This document shows, piece after piece, positions 9,364-17,804 of a stretch of 64,000 bases of DNA. This DNA is from Pseudomonas sp. IAC-BECa141 (GTDB taxonomy: Bacteria > Pseudomonadota > Gammaproteobacteria > Pseudomonadales > Pseudomonadaceae). Below the pieces are notes generated by a model. That model did not search any database. It worked only from the letters and a program-made list of their open reading frames with translations, and was not told the origin of the DNA. The number at the start of each line of letters is the position of its first letter. The first letter of the stretch is position 1. The stretch is taken from assembly GCF_020544405.1 (NCBI RefSeq), contig NZ_CP065410.1:3224001-3288000 (forward strand), in the 5' to 3' direction. Position numbers and translations under genes: made by a program.

Positions 9364-10903
9364 TTAATGGCTTTCTGCCGGTTGAATTTTTGGCAGCCGC
9401 AACGTATGCCAGGCGATCAGAATCGCTACGAGCGCCAGGCCGAAAGCGAGCCACGATGCCAATGCAATTCCGCCCGCAAATGCACTTCCCGCCTGCTGCA
9501 TCAACTGTTGCGCTTGATCCCCCGCCAACCCCGCCGCCACATGATGAGCGCCAGCCAGCGTTTCACTTGCCAGCATCGTCTGAACATCGCTCAAAAACGC
9601 TGGAAGCTGCAGGTCTGCTCGGTAGTGAGCCGTCACCAGGCCGCCAATCAGAGTAGTACCCAGCACCACGCCAACTTCATAGGCTGTTTCACTGATGGCG
9701 GATGCCGCCCCTGCCTTCGCCGGGGGCGCTGCCGACAAAATCACATCATTGGAAACCGTAGCGATCGCCCCCCACTCCGATGTTGAGCAACGCGAACGCC
9801 ACTACCAATACCGCAAGACTGCTGCCCATGCTGGCCACCAGCAAAAAGGCCGCACCGGTGAAAGCCACCAGAATCGGTATCAGTACATGCACCGGCATGC
9901 GCTGCGCGACTGGGACGACTGCCACTCCAACCATAATCGCCATGATTTGCCCCGGCACCAATGCAAGGCTCGCACTCAAGGGCGCCATTTGCAGAACAAT
10001 CTGCAAAAACTGAGTCGTGAAGAAAACGAAGCCGACAAGAAACGCAAGACTCATCAAATTGATAAGGACTGATCCGCTGAAGGCGCCATTGCTGAACAGG
10101 GTCATGTCCATCAGGGGTACAGGAAGACGCAACTGGCGACGTACGAATATCCAGCCTGCCAGTGCACCTACCAGAAAGGTGCCAAACACAACACCGTCAA
10201 TGCCCTCACTGGCGCCATGCTTGATGCTGTAAACGATACAACCCAGTGCGACCATCGACTGAAGGATGCTGATCGGGTCCAGCGGACCCGACACATCACG
10301 CTCTGATTCAGGGAGCAACAGCGGCCCCAGTACTAACAATGGAATCAGGACGGGTACCGCCAACAGAAAAATCGCGCCCCAATCAAAGAACTGCAGCAAC
10401 ACCCCTCCCACCAAAGGCCCTAGTGCCGAGCCGACAGTCAGCGTCGTTGCCCAGATCGCTACTGCCACTCTGCGCTCCTCTCGATCCTCAAACACCGAAC
10501 GTATCAATGCCAGCGTGGAGGGCATCAACATCGCGCCGAAAATCCCCATACAAGCCCGCCCGATAATCAGCTGCATCGATGTTGCGGAATATGCGGTCAG
10601 CACCGAGACCACCACAAACCCGAACGAGCCGATAAGCAGCAACTTACGGTGCCCCACCCGATCACCCAGGCTACCCATCGAAACCAGCAGTCCTGCGAGA
10701 ACCAACGAATAGGCATCAATCATCCACAGCTGCTGGCTGGCCGTCGGACGCAAGGCTTCGGCGATTTTGGGTAACGCGAAACCCAATACGGTGTTATCAA
10801 CGGTCACCAGCAGCACTGGCAACATGAGCACCGCCAGCCCTGACCAGCGTCTGGCACTTGATCTTCGTGTTGCAGCCATATTCTTTAACGCCACAAGCAA
10901 CAC
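9364..10903 (-). pseudogene. DHA2-type MFS multidrug exporter, frameshifted
   Basis: Two frames together encode one 14-helix drug:H+ antiporter of the SmvA/QacA/EmrB type. Frame one runs 10903 to 9746 (385 residues, with WMIDAYSLVLAGLLVSMGSL and GDRVGHRK). Frame two (9744 to 9364, beginning VSNDVILSAAPPAKAGAASA) supplies the conserved end including SAISETAYEVG. The break falls at a run of six C on the plus strand (9768-9773, G6 on the coding strand); removing one G restores VGAIATVSNDVIL. So this is a +1 change in a homopolymer: true pseudogene, phase-variable switch, or sequencing error. An alternative start is MAATRRSSARR at about 10876. Confidence 0.85.
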
Positions 10904-11081
10904 TCCTTATTGCTGGAGAATAAATTTCACAACTGTCCTTCGACGATCATGAAACGCGGTCCTCCGCACCTCCCTGGCGAAGACGAGTCAGTTCAGCAGT
11001 GAACATGCAGGCTGACAATCGAACATTTGTTTCACATTGCATCCTGAATCGAATCGAGATGCGCTATTTCTCCCCACAAAC

Positions 11082-11117
11082 GCAAACGCCCCGAACATGT
11101 CGGGGCGTTTGTTTTTA
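11082..11117 (-). terminator. Terminator between galU and the MFS gene
   Basis: Hairpin with CAAACGCCCCGA paired to GTCGGGGCGTTTG around ACAT. A T-tract follows on the plus side and a T-rich stretch on the minus side; it probably ends galU transcription, whose stop is 50 bp away. Confidence 0.8.
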
Positions 11118-11167
11118 GCATCACACGATTCAGACCGTGTGACGTACCTTCAGACAGTCAGGCGCTA

Positions 11168-12007
11168 TCAGTACGCCTTGCCAGTCTTGTAGAAATTCTC
11201 GAAGCAGAAGTTGGTTGCCTCGATATAGCCTTCAGCACCACCGCAGTCGAAACGCTTGCCCTTGAACTTGTAGGCCATCACGCAGCCGTTCTGGGCTTGT
11301 TTCATCAGGGCGTCGGTGATCTGGATTTCCCCGCCCTTGCCTGGCTCGGTCTGTTCGATCAGGTCGAAAATGTCCGGGGTCAGGATATAGCGGCCGATGA
11401 TCGCCAGGTTCGACGGTGCGTCTTCCGGCTTTGGCTTCTCGACCATGCTGTGTACGCGGTAGATGTCGTCGCGGATCATTTCGCCAGCGATCACACCGTA
11501 CTTGCTGGTTTCCTGCGGATCGACTTCCTGGATGGCAATGATCGAGCAGCGGAACTGTTTGTACAGCTTGACCATCTGGGTCAGTACGCCGTCGCCTTCG
11601 AGGTTGACACACAGGTCGTCTGCCAGCACCACAGCGAACGGTTCGTCACCGATCAGCGGACGACCGGTCAGGATCGCGTGGCCCAGGCCTTTCATTTCGG
11701 TCTGACGAGTGTAGGAGAACGAGCACTCGTCCAGCAGCTTGCGGATACCGACCAGGTATTTTTCCTTGTCGGTGCCTTTGATCTGGTTTTCCAGTTCATA
11801 GCTGATGTCGAAGTGGTCTTCCAGGGCGCGCTTGCCACGACCGGTCACGATGGAGATTTCGTTCAGGCCAGCATCCAGAGCTTCTTCGACGCCGTACTGG
11901 ATCAGTGGCTTGTTTACCACCGGCAGCATTTCTTTGGGCATGGCCTTCGTCGCTGGGAGGAAGCGAGTACCGTAACCGGCTGCTGGGAACAAGCATTTCT
12001 TGATCAT
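11168..12007 (-). CDS. galU: UTP-glucose-1-phosphate uridylyltransferase
   Basis: A 279-residue nucleotidyltransferase making UDP-glucose from UTP and glucose-1-phosphate for lipopolysaccharide, exopolysaccharide and trehalose precursors. The N-terminal signature PAAGYGTRFLPATKAMPKEM binds the nucleotide; VLADDLCVN carries the metal-binding Asp; VEKPKPEDAPSNLAIIGRY and GKRFDCGGAEGYIEAT are conserved. The ATG at 12007 begins MIKKCLFPAAG as in other Pseudomonas GalU. Monocistronic, with its own terminator. Confidence 0.97.
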   Translation of the reverse strand: MIKKCLFPAAGYGTRFLPATKAMPKEMLPVVNKPLIQYGVEEALDAGLNEISIVTGRGKRALEDHFDISYELENQIKGTDKEKYLVGIRKLLDECSFSYTRQTEMKGLGHAILTGRPLIGDEPFAVVLADDLCVNLEGDGVLTQMVKLYKQFRCSIIAIQEVDPQETSKYGVIAGEMIRDDIYRVHSMVEKPKPEDAPSNLAIIGRYILTPDIFDLIEQTEPGKGGEIQITDALMKQAQNGCVMAYKFKGKRFDCGGAEGYIEATNFCFENFYKTGKAY

Positions 12008-12253
12008 ATAAGTCCTTGAAAGGGCTGTGTGTACGAGTTTCGGCGCAGTCTAATCAGGCGGCGTGCACCTTACAATGCCCCGCACTGGCTAACCGATGTC
12101 AACATAGAGAAATATTCTCGCGGATAGTTCAATCCGCACACAAAGGCTGCGAAATCAGCGTAGTCCAAAGATCCAGGAATACCTCATCGACCTGCGCCAG
12201 TCGCCGATTTACCGTTATCATGACGCCTTTGAAACAGCCAACGAGGCAGTGAG

Positions 12254-12442
12254 ATGTCCGCAGCAAAAATCATCAATGGGTACAGCGTCGCCAAGGCGAA
12301 AGATGGCCAGTGGCATATCACCGCCGCCAACGGCGAAGATGTGTCCGGTCCGTTGCCCACTGAAGCGATGGCGATAGAAGTGGCCGCGGTGCTTGATTAC
12401 ACGCCTCCTGCACCGAAGCGTCGCGGCAAGGACCAAGACTGA
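12254..12442 (+). CDS. Small conserved hypothetical protein
   Basis: A 62-residue basic protein (MSAAKIINGYSVAKAKDGQW... ending PKRRGKDQD). It has a ribosome site (GAGGCAG) before the ATG and its own terminator. The beta-rich first half and charged tail look like the small orphan proteins common in Pseudomonas. No function is recognisable. Confidence 0.65.
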   Translation: MSAAKIINGYSVAKAKDGQWHITAANGEDVSGPLPTEAMAIEVAAVLDYTPPAPKRRGKDQD

Positions 12443-12461
12443 TCGGCAACCACGAATCTCG

Positions 12462-12488
12462 GCCCTGCCTTCGCGCAGGGCTTTTTTT
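12462..12488 (+). terminator. Terminator of the 62-residue gene
   Basis: Stem GCCCTGC/GCAGGGC with a TTCGC-type loop followed by seven T. Confidence 0.88.
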
Positions 12489-12582
12489 GGGCTGTGCGCA
12501 AAGAACTGGCCAATCGCTATAACCTTTTCATGCCGGCGCTGTCATAGCGTCTAGCCCCCTCCTCCTCGAAGACGACATTGCC

Positions 12583-12879
12583 ATGATCAACCGCCCCTTC
12601 ATCAGTTTTCTACCCCTGATTGCGCTCGCGGCCCTGGCCGGCTGCGCCACATCGCAGACCACCTACCTGAACAACGGCGAACAGGGTTTGAGCATCGACT
12701 GCTCCGGCGAAGCCAATTCCTGGGCCAGCTGTTACGAAAAGGCTGATGCATCATGCGCCGGAACCGGCTATCGCATTGTCGGGACTGAAGGCACACCGGC
12801 GCCCAAGGAAGACGACAAGACGCTGGGCGTCGATGTCGGCAACTACAAAACCCGTAGCGTAGTAGTGGTATGTAAGTAG
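12583..12879 (+). CDS. Small outer-membrane-type lipoprotein
   Basis: A 98-residue protein with a lipoprotein signal peptide and lipobox LAGC (Cys near residue 21). The mature chain has a Cys-rich patch (DCSGEANSWASCYEKADASC) and a C-terminal Cys, so disulfides in the periplasm are likely. After the lipid Cys come Ala-Thr-Ser, so sorting to the outer membrane is expected. No family function known to me. Confidence 0.75.
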   Translation: MINRPFISFLPLIALAALAGCATSQTTYLNNGEQGLSIDCSGEANSWASCYEKADASCAGTGYRIVGTEGTPAPKEDDKTLGVDVGNYKTRSVVVVCK

Positions 12880-12881
12880 CC

Positions 12882-13112
12882 TTACATGTGAATTTCGGCG
12901 AATTTGATCCCCAGCCCGCGCACGACCTCGATCAGGTCATCGAGTCGGTTGAAGGATTCGACTTCGTCGTTATCGTCCACCAGAAAATAACTGCGACCGG
13001 CACTTTTCTTGAAGAACACGATCCACTCTCCCGGATTTGCCGGGTTCTGGATCACATGGGTAGCCGCAATGAGCCCTTCCTTGTGTCGCTCCCGCACCTG
13101 CTCTCTCTTCAT
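12882..13112 (-). CDS. Conserved hypothetical protein, 76 residues
   Basis: A small cytoplasmic protein, MKREQVRERHKEGLIAATHV... ending KFAEIHM. It has alternating beta and helix segments (EWIVFFKKSAGRSYFLVDD, LDDLIEVVRGLGI), suggesting a small alpha/beta fold. It converges on the lipoprotein gene with 2 bp between the stops. A GAGAGGTGAATG context provides a ribosome site. Function not recognised. Confidence 0.7.
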   Translation of the reverse strand: MKREQVRERHKEGLIAATHVIQNPANPGEWIVFFKKSAGRSYFLVDDNDEVESFNRLDDLIEVVRGLGIKFAEIHM

Positions 13113-13184
13113 TCACCTCTCCAGAAATGACAATGCCGCCACAGCAATGCTGTGACGGCATCAATGCTGACGGCGGACAGTCTA

Positions 13185-13541
13185 TCAGCCGGAAATACAG
13201 GCCGTGGCGGCTTTGCGCACATCCCATGGACGCAGCGGCACATTGGACATCCGTTCATGCAGCTTGATGCTGCTGCCACCGGAGCGATCCTCGATATCAA
13301 ACACTGCGGCGGGACCTGATCCCAGCTTGCCCGGAACGATGACCCGGACTTCGTCCTTGTGCCGCTCGACCTGCAAGGCGCCCCGGCTGCCGGACAGCTT
13401 CTCGGCCAGGCATTCAGCATACTCATGGGGCTTCTTACCGGAAATGACGTTCATGGTCGGCAGTGTTTCATTGATTTCCGAAACACTTGCGCAACCACCC
13501 ATTGCCAATGCCAACGGCAGAATCACCACACCCCACTTCAT
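13185..13541 (-). CDS. Small lipoprotein
   Basis: A 118-residue protein. The start MKWGVVILPLAL at 13541 was chosen because a GGAGG ribosome site lies 6 nt upstream and the signal peptide begins there; the frame continues upstream only as open sequence. The lipobox is MGGC (Cys17). The mature domain has two cysteines (EYAECLAEK and TACISG) and ends shortly after. Possibly an inner/outer-membrane lipoprotein of unknown role. Confidence 0.75.
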   Translation of the reverse strand: MKWGVVILPLALAMGGCASVSEINETLPTMNVISGKKPHEYAECLAEKLSGSRGALQVERHKDEVRVIVPGKLGSGPAAVFDIEDRSGGSSIKLHERMSNVPLRPWDVRKAATACISG

Positions 13542-13752
13542 ACAAAACCTCCGATAAAGACCCTCCGACAGCACGAATGCCGTTTTTCTCCAAGGCCCAT
13601 TGCATTTAATCCACATCGAATCGTGAATATCTGTTTTTAATTTTCAAAGCGGCGCCCGACGGCCGGATAATAACCTGTCCGGGCTGATAAACTGCGCCAA
13701 TCGACAATGCTATCGTTTTGATTTTGTAGAAAAAGCCCTTCTGGAGGCGCCC

Positions 13753-14055
13753 ATGAAATTCATTCACCAGCGCGAGCACCTCAACGAAGACGACATCGTC
13801 GTCATTCAATGCTCGCAAACCTGCAATATCCGCTTGATGAACGACGCCAACTTTCGCAGCTTCAAGAATGGCGGCCGTCACACCTATCACGGTGGTGCTT
13901 TCGACACGTTCCCGGCCCGTATTACCGCGCCGAGCACCGGCTTCTGGAACATCACCATCGACACCGTCAACCGCCGTGCGATCAGCGTGACCCGCAAGCC
14001 AACCCTGACGCACTCGATCAAGATCATTCGCCGCTCGAGCTCCAAACTCAGCTGA
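13753..14055 (+). CDS. DUF1883 domain protein
   Basis: A 100-residue protein consisting of one DUF1883 domain (MKFIHQREHLNEDDIVVIQCS..., GGAFDTFPARITAPSTGFWN). Family members include small stand-alone proteins and fusions to TIR domains; the molecular role is not established to my knowledge. A GGAGGCGCCC ribosome site precedes the ATG. The next small gene begins 35 bp downstream, so the two may be cotranscribed. Confidence 0.82.
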   Translation: MKFIHQREHLNEDDIVVIQCSQTCNIRLMNDANFRSFKNGGRHTYHGGAFDTFPARITAPSTGFWNITIDTVNRRAISVTRKPTLTHSIKIIRRSSSKLS

Positions 14056-14089
14056 GCGACTCCGCCAACGCAGACAGGTAAGCATCAAC

Positions 14090-14260
14090 GTGGCCCAAAC
14101 GACCAAATACGTGATCAAGTACAAACTCAACGGTGAACGCCGTTTCGAGTTCGCCCAACTGGAAAAGGGCACGCCGGAAGAAGCCAAGGCAGCACTGAAT
14201 GCCTTGCACGGCCAGAGCGACGATGTGATCAGCGACATCAGCGTCAGCAAGGCCCTGTAA
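14090..14260 (+). CDS. Very small hypothetical protein, GTG start
   Basis: A 56-residue product, starting V/M-AQTTKYVIKYKLNGERRF and ending SDISVSKAL. It has an ACAGGTAAG ribosome-site-like stretch before the GTG. The composition (beta strand then helix PEEAKAALNAL) is protein-like and fills the gap between the DUF1883 gene and the alkylation operon. Function unknown; the start codon choice is inferred. Confidence 0.6.
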   Translation: MAQTTKYVIKYKLNGERRFEFAQLEKGTPEEAKAALNALHGQSDDVISDISVSKAL

Positions 14261-14272
14261 AACCCGGATGAC

Positions 14273-14302
14273 AATTCGACCGCAAGCGGCGGAGTGTTCC
14301 GA
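14273..14302 (+). promoter_or_regulatory. Ada-box-like operator before the oxygenase/alkB operon
   Basis: AATT (14273-14276), five bases, then GCAA (14282-14285) matches the A-box/B-box spacing of the enterobacterial Ada site. It is followed by CGGAGTGTTCCG. The same arrangement recurs before ada at 15742. Control by methylated Ada is inferred from the position before two alkylation-repair transcription units. Confidence 0.6.
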
Positions 14303-14351
14303 GCGGGTGGACGGCCCAGACTGAGACCTGAATGCAAGCCAAGGAATCAGC

Positions 14352-15065
14352 ATGTCACTCTCATCCGTCTCCCCGCTCGATGCGCTCGACTGGATCGCCC
14401 TGGAGCAGCAACTGGACCAGGACGGTTGCGCGGTCGTCCGTACGCTGCTGCGCCCGGACACCTGTGATCGATTGAGTGCGCTTTACCCACAAAGTGAACC
14501 GTTTCGATCCCAAGTCATCATGGCCCGCCACGGTTTCGGGCGCGGGGAATACAAATACCTGCGCTATCCGCTTCCGCCCGTGGTCGAACGCCTGCGCAGC
14601 GCGCTCTACCCGCGACTTGTACCTTTGGCCAACCGCTGGCATGAGCGAATGGGGCTGCCTGAACGCTTTCCAGAACAGCACAGCGAATTTCTCCATCGCT
14701 GCCACGCCGCCGGTCAATTGCGGCCTACCCCGCTCTTGCTGCAATACGGCCCGCAGGACTACAACTGTCTGCATCAGGATCTGTACGGTGAACATGTCTT
14801 TCCGCTGCAAGTGGCGATTCTTCTGTCAGAACCTGGCAAAGATTTCACCGGCGGCGAGTTCGTTTTGACTGAACAGCGCCCGAGAATGCAGTCGCGCCCG
14901 CTGGTGATGGACCTGAGAAAAGGCGACGCGCTGATCTTTGCCGTCAACCAGCGCCCGGTCAAAGGCACGCGCGGCGACTATCGAGTAAGCATGCGCCACG
15001 GCGTCAGCCGATTGCACAGCGGAACACGGCATACTCTGGGCATCATTTTCCACGACGCGACCTGA
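14352..15065 (+). CDS. 2-oxoglutarate/Fe(II) dioxygenase of the alkylation-response operon
   Basis: A 237-residue non-haem iron oxygenase. The double-stranded beta-helix core carries HxD in NCLHQDLYGEHVFPLQ and a later His in MRHGVSRLHSG, with an Arg close by in GTRHTLG for 2-oxoglutarate. The N-terminal LLRPDTCDRLSALYP resembles prolyl-hydroxylase-like domains. It lies 5 bp before alkB and behind an Ada-box-like site, so it is probably part of the alkylation response. The substrate is unknown; protein hydroxylation or DNA/RNA demethylation are both possible. Confidence 0.82.
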   Translation: MSLSSVSPLDALDWIALEQQLDQDGCAVVRTLLRPDTCDRLSALYPQSEPFRSQVIMARHGFGRGEYKYLRYPLPPVVERLRSALYPRLVPLANRWHERMGLPERFPEQHSEFLHRCHAAGQLRPTPLLLQYGPQDYNCLHQDLYGEHVFPLQVAILLSEPGKDFTGGEFVLTEQRPRMQSRPLVMDLRKGDALIFAVNQRPVKGTRGDYRVSMRHGVSRLHSGTRHTLGIIFHDAT

Positions 15066-15070
15066 CGATC

Positions 15071-15733
15071 ATGCAAACCACCTTCGACCTGTTCGCCGAC
15101 ACAGAATCCGAACAGCCCCGGCGCACCGAACAGATCGGTGAACAATCCTGGGTGCTGCGCGGCTTTGCCCTTCCACAAATCGAGCAGTTGTTGCCGGCCC
15201 TGGAATCGATCATCGCCTGCGCCCCACTGCGCCATATGATGACGCCCGGGGGCTTCAGCATGTCGGTGGCTACCAGCAGTTGCGGGGCAGTGGGCTGGAT
15301 CACCGATCGCAGCGGCTACCGCTATTCATCCGAAGATCCCGTGAGCCATCAGCCCTGGCCGGCCATGCCCGAAGTGTTTCGCGAGCTGGCCCAGACGGCA
15401 GCGAAAAGCGCCGGATTTGCCGACTTCGTTCCGGACTCCTGCCTGATCAATCGTTATGTCCCAGGCGCAAAGATGTCGCTGCATCAGGACAAAGACGAAA
15501 AAACCTACGAAGCGCCGATCGTTTCGCTGTCTTTGGGCCTACCCGCAACGTTCCTGTTCGGCGGTTTCGCACGCGGCGACAGGAGCCAGAAAATCTCGCT
15601 GCTGCACGGCGACATGGTGATCTGGGGTGGTGTAGACCGGCTGCGCTACCACGGGATCCTGCCGATCAAGCCCGGTCGGCATCCGAGCCTGGGCGAGCAG
15701 CGTTTCAACCTGACGTTTCGTACCGCTGGATAA
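15071..15733 (+). CDS. alkB: DNA oxidative demethylase AlkB
   Basis: A 220-residue Fe(II)/2-oxoglutarate dioxygenase that repairs 1-methyladenine and 3-methylcytosine. The iron-binding HxD is in SLHQDKDE and the third His in LRYHGILP. The 2-oxoglutarate and substrate Arg pair lies in QRFNLTFR. The substrate-lid residues NRYVPGAKM are conserved. The length is normal. It lies between the upstream oxygenase (5 bp gap) and ada (88 bp gap with an Ada-box-like element), forming an alkylation-damage locus. Confidence 0.95.
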   Translation: MQTTFDLFADTESEQPRRTEQIGEQSWVLRGFALPQIEQLLPALESIIACAPLRHMMTPGGFSMSVATSSCGAVGWITDRSGYRYSSEDPVSHQPWPAMPEVFRELAQTAAKSAGFADFVPDSCLINRYVPGAKMSLHQDKDEKTYEAPIVSLSLGLPATFLFGGFARGDRSQKISLLHGDMVIWGGVDRLRYHGILPIKPGRHPSLGEQRFNLTFRTAG

Positions 15734-15741
15734 TCCTGCAA

Positions 15742-15770
15742 AGTTTGACCGCAAGGGTCGGAGTGTTCCG
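15742..15770 (+). promoter_or_regulatory. Ada-box-like operator before ada
   Basis: AGTT, five bases, GCAA (15751-15754), then CGGAGTGTTCCG (15759-15770). About 26 of 29 positions agree with the element at 14273, and the distance to the start codon is similar (about 50-70 bp), as expected of an autoregulated ada promoter. Confidence 0.6.
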
Positions 15771-15821
15771 GCCGGTGGCACTGGTTAACCTGACATTCAA
15801 CAGGTCAACGGACTCTCCATC

Positions 15822-16889
15822 ATGAAAACGCTTTCCACCTCGCTGAACACTGAAGACGATCCAAGGTGGGCCGCTGTCGTGGCACGCGACCCTCGGGCAG
15901 ACGGCCAGTTTGTCTATGCCGTGAAAACCACCGGCATCTATTGCCGCCCCAGCAGCCTGGCGCGCTTGCCGAAACCGCAGAACGTCGAGTTCTTCGACAC
16001 CGCCGGAGAAGCCGAGGCCGCGGGCTATCGTCCCAGCAAACGGGCGAGCAAGGATCAGACCGAAGTCGCTGCTCAGCATGCCGCCACCGTCGCGGCAGCC
16101 TGTCGCCAGATCGAAGCGTCGGACAGCCTGCCGGCACTCAACGATCTCGCCGAAACCGCTGGCCTGAGCGCCTTCCACTTTCATCGCGTCTTCAAGGCCG
16201 CAACGGGTCTGACCCCAAAAGGCTACGCTGCCGCACATCGCTCGCGCCGGGTTCGTCAGCGTCTGGCGGACGGCGGCTCGGTGACCGAGGCGTTGTATGA
16301 CGCCGGTTTCAATTCCAACAGCCGTTTCTACGAGGCCGCCGATCAGGTACTGGGCATGAAACCCGGCGACTTCCGCGCGGCCGGGCAGAACAACGACATC
16401 CGCTTCGCCGTCGGCCAGTGCTCGCTCGGCGCCATTCTGGTGGCACAGAGCGCACGCGGAATCTGCGCGATTCTGCTGGGGGAAGATCCGCACCAACTGG
16501 TGTGCGACCTGCAGGACCAGTTTCGCCGGGCCAACCTGATCGGTGCCGATGCCGAGTTCGAACAACTGATCGCTCGCGTCGTCGGCTTTATAGAGGCGCC
16601 TGCCATCGGCCTGGATTTGCCGCTGGATGTGCGCGGCACGGCGTTTCAGGAACGTGTGTGGCAGGCGCTGCGCGAAATTCCGGTCGGCAGCACCGCCAGC
16701 TACGCGGACATCGCCTTACGTATCGGCTCGCCAAAAGCAGTGCGCGCAGTGGCCCAGGCTTGCGGCGCCAACAGCCTCGCGGTGGCCATTCCGTGCCACC
16801 GCGTGGTGCGCAGCGACGGTAACCTCAGCGGCTACCGCTGGGGCGTGGAACGCAAGCGAGAGCTGTTGCTGCGCGAAACGCAGGTTTAA
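15822..16889 (+). CDS. ada: Bifunctional Ada: alkylation-response activator and O6-methylguanine transferase
   Basis: A 355-residue three-part protein: an N-terminal Ada metal-binding domain (1-75), an AraC-type helix-turn-helix region (about 80-175) and a C-terminal methyltransferase with the acceptor Cys in IPCHRVV. The odd point is the N-domain. Cys41 (equivalent to the E. coli methyl acceptor Cys38) is present in GIYCRPSS. The other three expected zinc ligands, however, are Ser45, Ser72 and Ala75 (GYRPSKRA instead of the usual PCKRC). The zinc-dependent phosphotriester switch may therefore be impaired or work differently. An Ada-box-like site lies upstream. Confidence 0.93.
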   Translation: MKTLSTSLNTEDDPRWAAVVARDPRADGQFVYAVKTTGIYCRPSSLARLPKPQNVEFFDTAGEAEAAGYRPSKRASKDQTEVAAQHAATVAAACRQIEASDSLPALNDLAETAGLSAFHFHRVFKAATGLTPKGYAAAHRSRRVRQRLADGGSVTEALYDAGFNSNSRFYEAADQVLGMKPGDFRAAGQNNDIRFAVGQCSLGAILVAQSARGICAILLGEDPHQLVCDLQDQFRRANLIGADAEFEQLIARVVGFIEAPAIGLDLPLDVRGTAFQERVWQALREIPVGSTASYADIALRIGSPKAVRAVAQACGANSLAVAIPCHRVVRSDGNLSGYRWGVERKRELLLRETQV

Positions 16890-16905
16890 CGCAGCGATGT
16901 AAATC

Positions 16906-16945
16906 GCCACCGATTCGGGGCCCGACAGGCCTCGAAGTCGGTGGC
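16906..16945 (+). terminator. Large hairpin after ada
   Basis: Arms GCCACCGA and TCGGTGGC enclose an inner TCGGGGCC/GGCCTCGA pairing, followed by AAATTTT. It starts 17 bp after the ada stop and probably ends the alkylation-repair transcript. Confidence 0.7.
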
Positions 16946-17055
16946 AAATTTTCCGCTTTCGATCCGGTTCGTCTCGACGTCTGCTGACGGCTCGGCCACC
17001 GCAACCCCGGCGGTGACATCGAATGCTCCGGGCGGGCCGCGATGGCGCTGAGGTC

Positions 17056-17595
17056 TCAGCGATTGACGTCGACCACAACCCGTCCGCGCAACTGACCCGC
17101 GAGCAACTTCGGAGCCGCCTCAAGAGCTTCGCCGAGACCGATTTCATGGCTGATCAGTGGCAACAGCGCAAAATCCAGATCCTTCGCCAGACGATTCCAG
17201 GCCTCGATGCGGCGAGCCTTGGGCTGGGTCACGCTGTTGATCCCGGCCAGCATCACGCCACGCAAAATGAACGGCGCCACAGACGCCGGGAAATCCATGC
17301 CCTGAGCCAGACCGCATGCGGCCACGGTGCCTTCGGCCCGGGTACTGGCGCAGGCATTGGCAAGCGTGTGGCTGCCGACTGAATCGATGACGCCCGCCAG
17401 ATCAATCCCCGGAACCATCGGGAACTTGCGCACCACCGGGCTGCTACCGGTGATCGCCAGGCCGTCCTTGAAATTCAGCGTGCTGTACGCGACACGAACC
17501 GTCACATCGCCCGCAGGCAACTGCTCGTCATCAATCTCTTGCAGGTTGGCGCGATAACCGCTGTCGTCTTTGTCGATCAAAATGCCTTTGAACAT
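17056..17595 (-). pseudogene. acuI/yhdH-type reductase with the central cofactor domain deleted
   Basis: A 179-residue in-frame remnant of a 327-residue acryloyl-CoA reductase/YhdH-type medium-chain dehydrogenase. The N-terminal catalytic part (MFKGILIDKDD to FPMVPGIDLAG) is joined straight to the C-terminal part (IDSVGSHTLANACASTRAEG to RGRVVVDVN). Compared with the full copy at 29228, about 148 residues are missing, including the whole nucleotide-binding TGANGGVGS region. The junction is near 17385-17395. Without it NADPH cannot be bound in the usual way, so it should be inactive, although the reading frame is preserved. Confidence 0.85.
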
Positions 17596-17804
17596 GACTG
17601 CCTCTCACGGGTGGAATTCAGGATGTCGAGGGATTGGAATAGCACACGGCAACATTTTGCCCCACTCGACCTTTAGCCAATCGGGCCCGAACGCCCAGCC
17701 AGCGCCGGCTGTTCAAGCTACAAATCTGTGCTGGTCTTGGGAGTGGCTTTGCGTTAAAAAACCGGCTGCTACCGTCCCTGCTTTGTCGTCGGAGAAGCTA
17801 TCCC

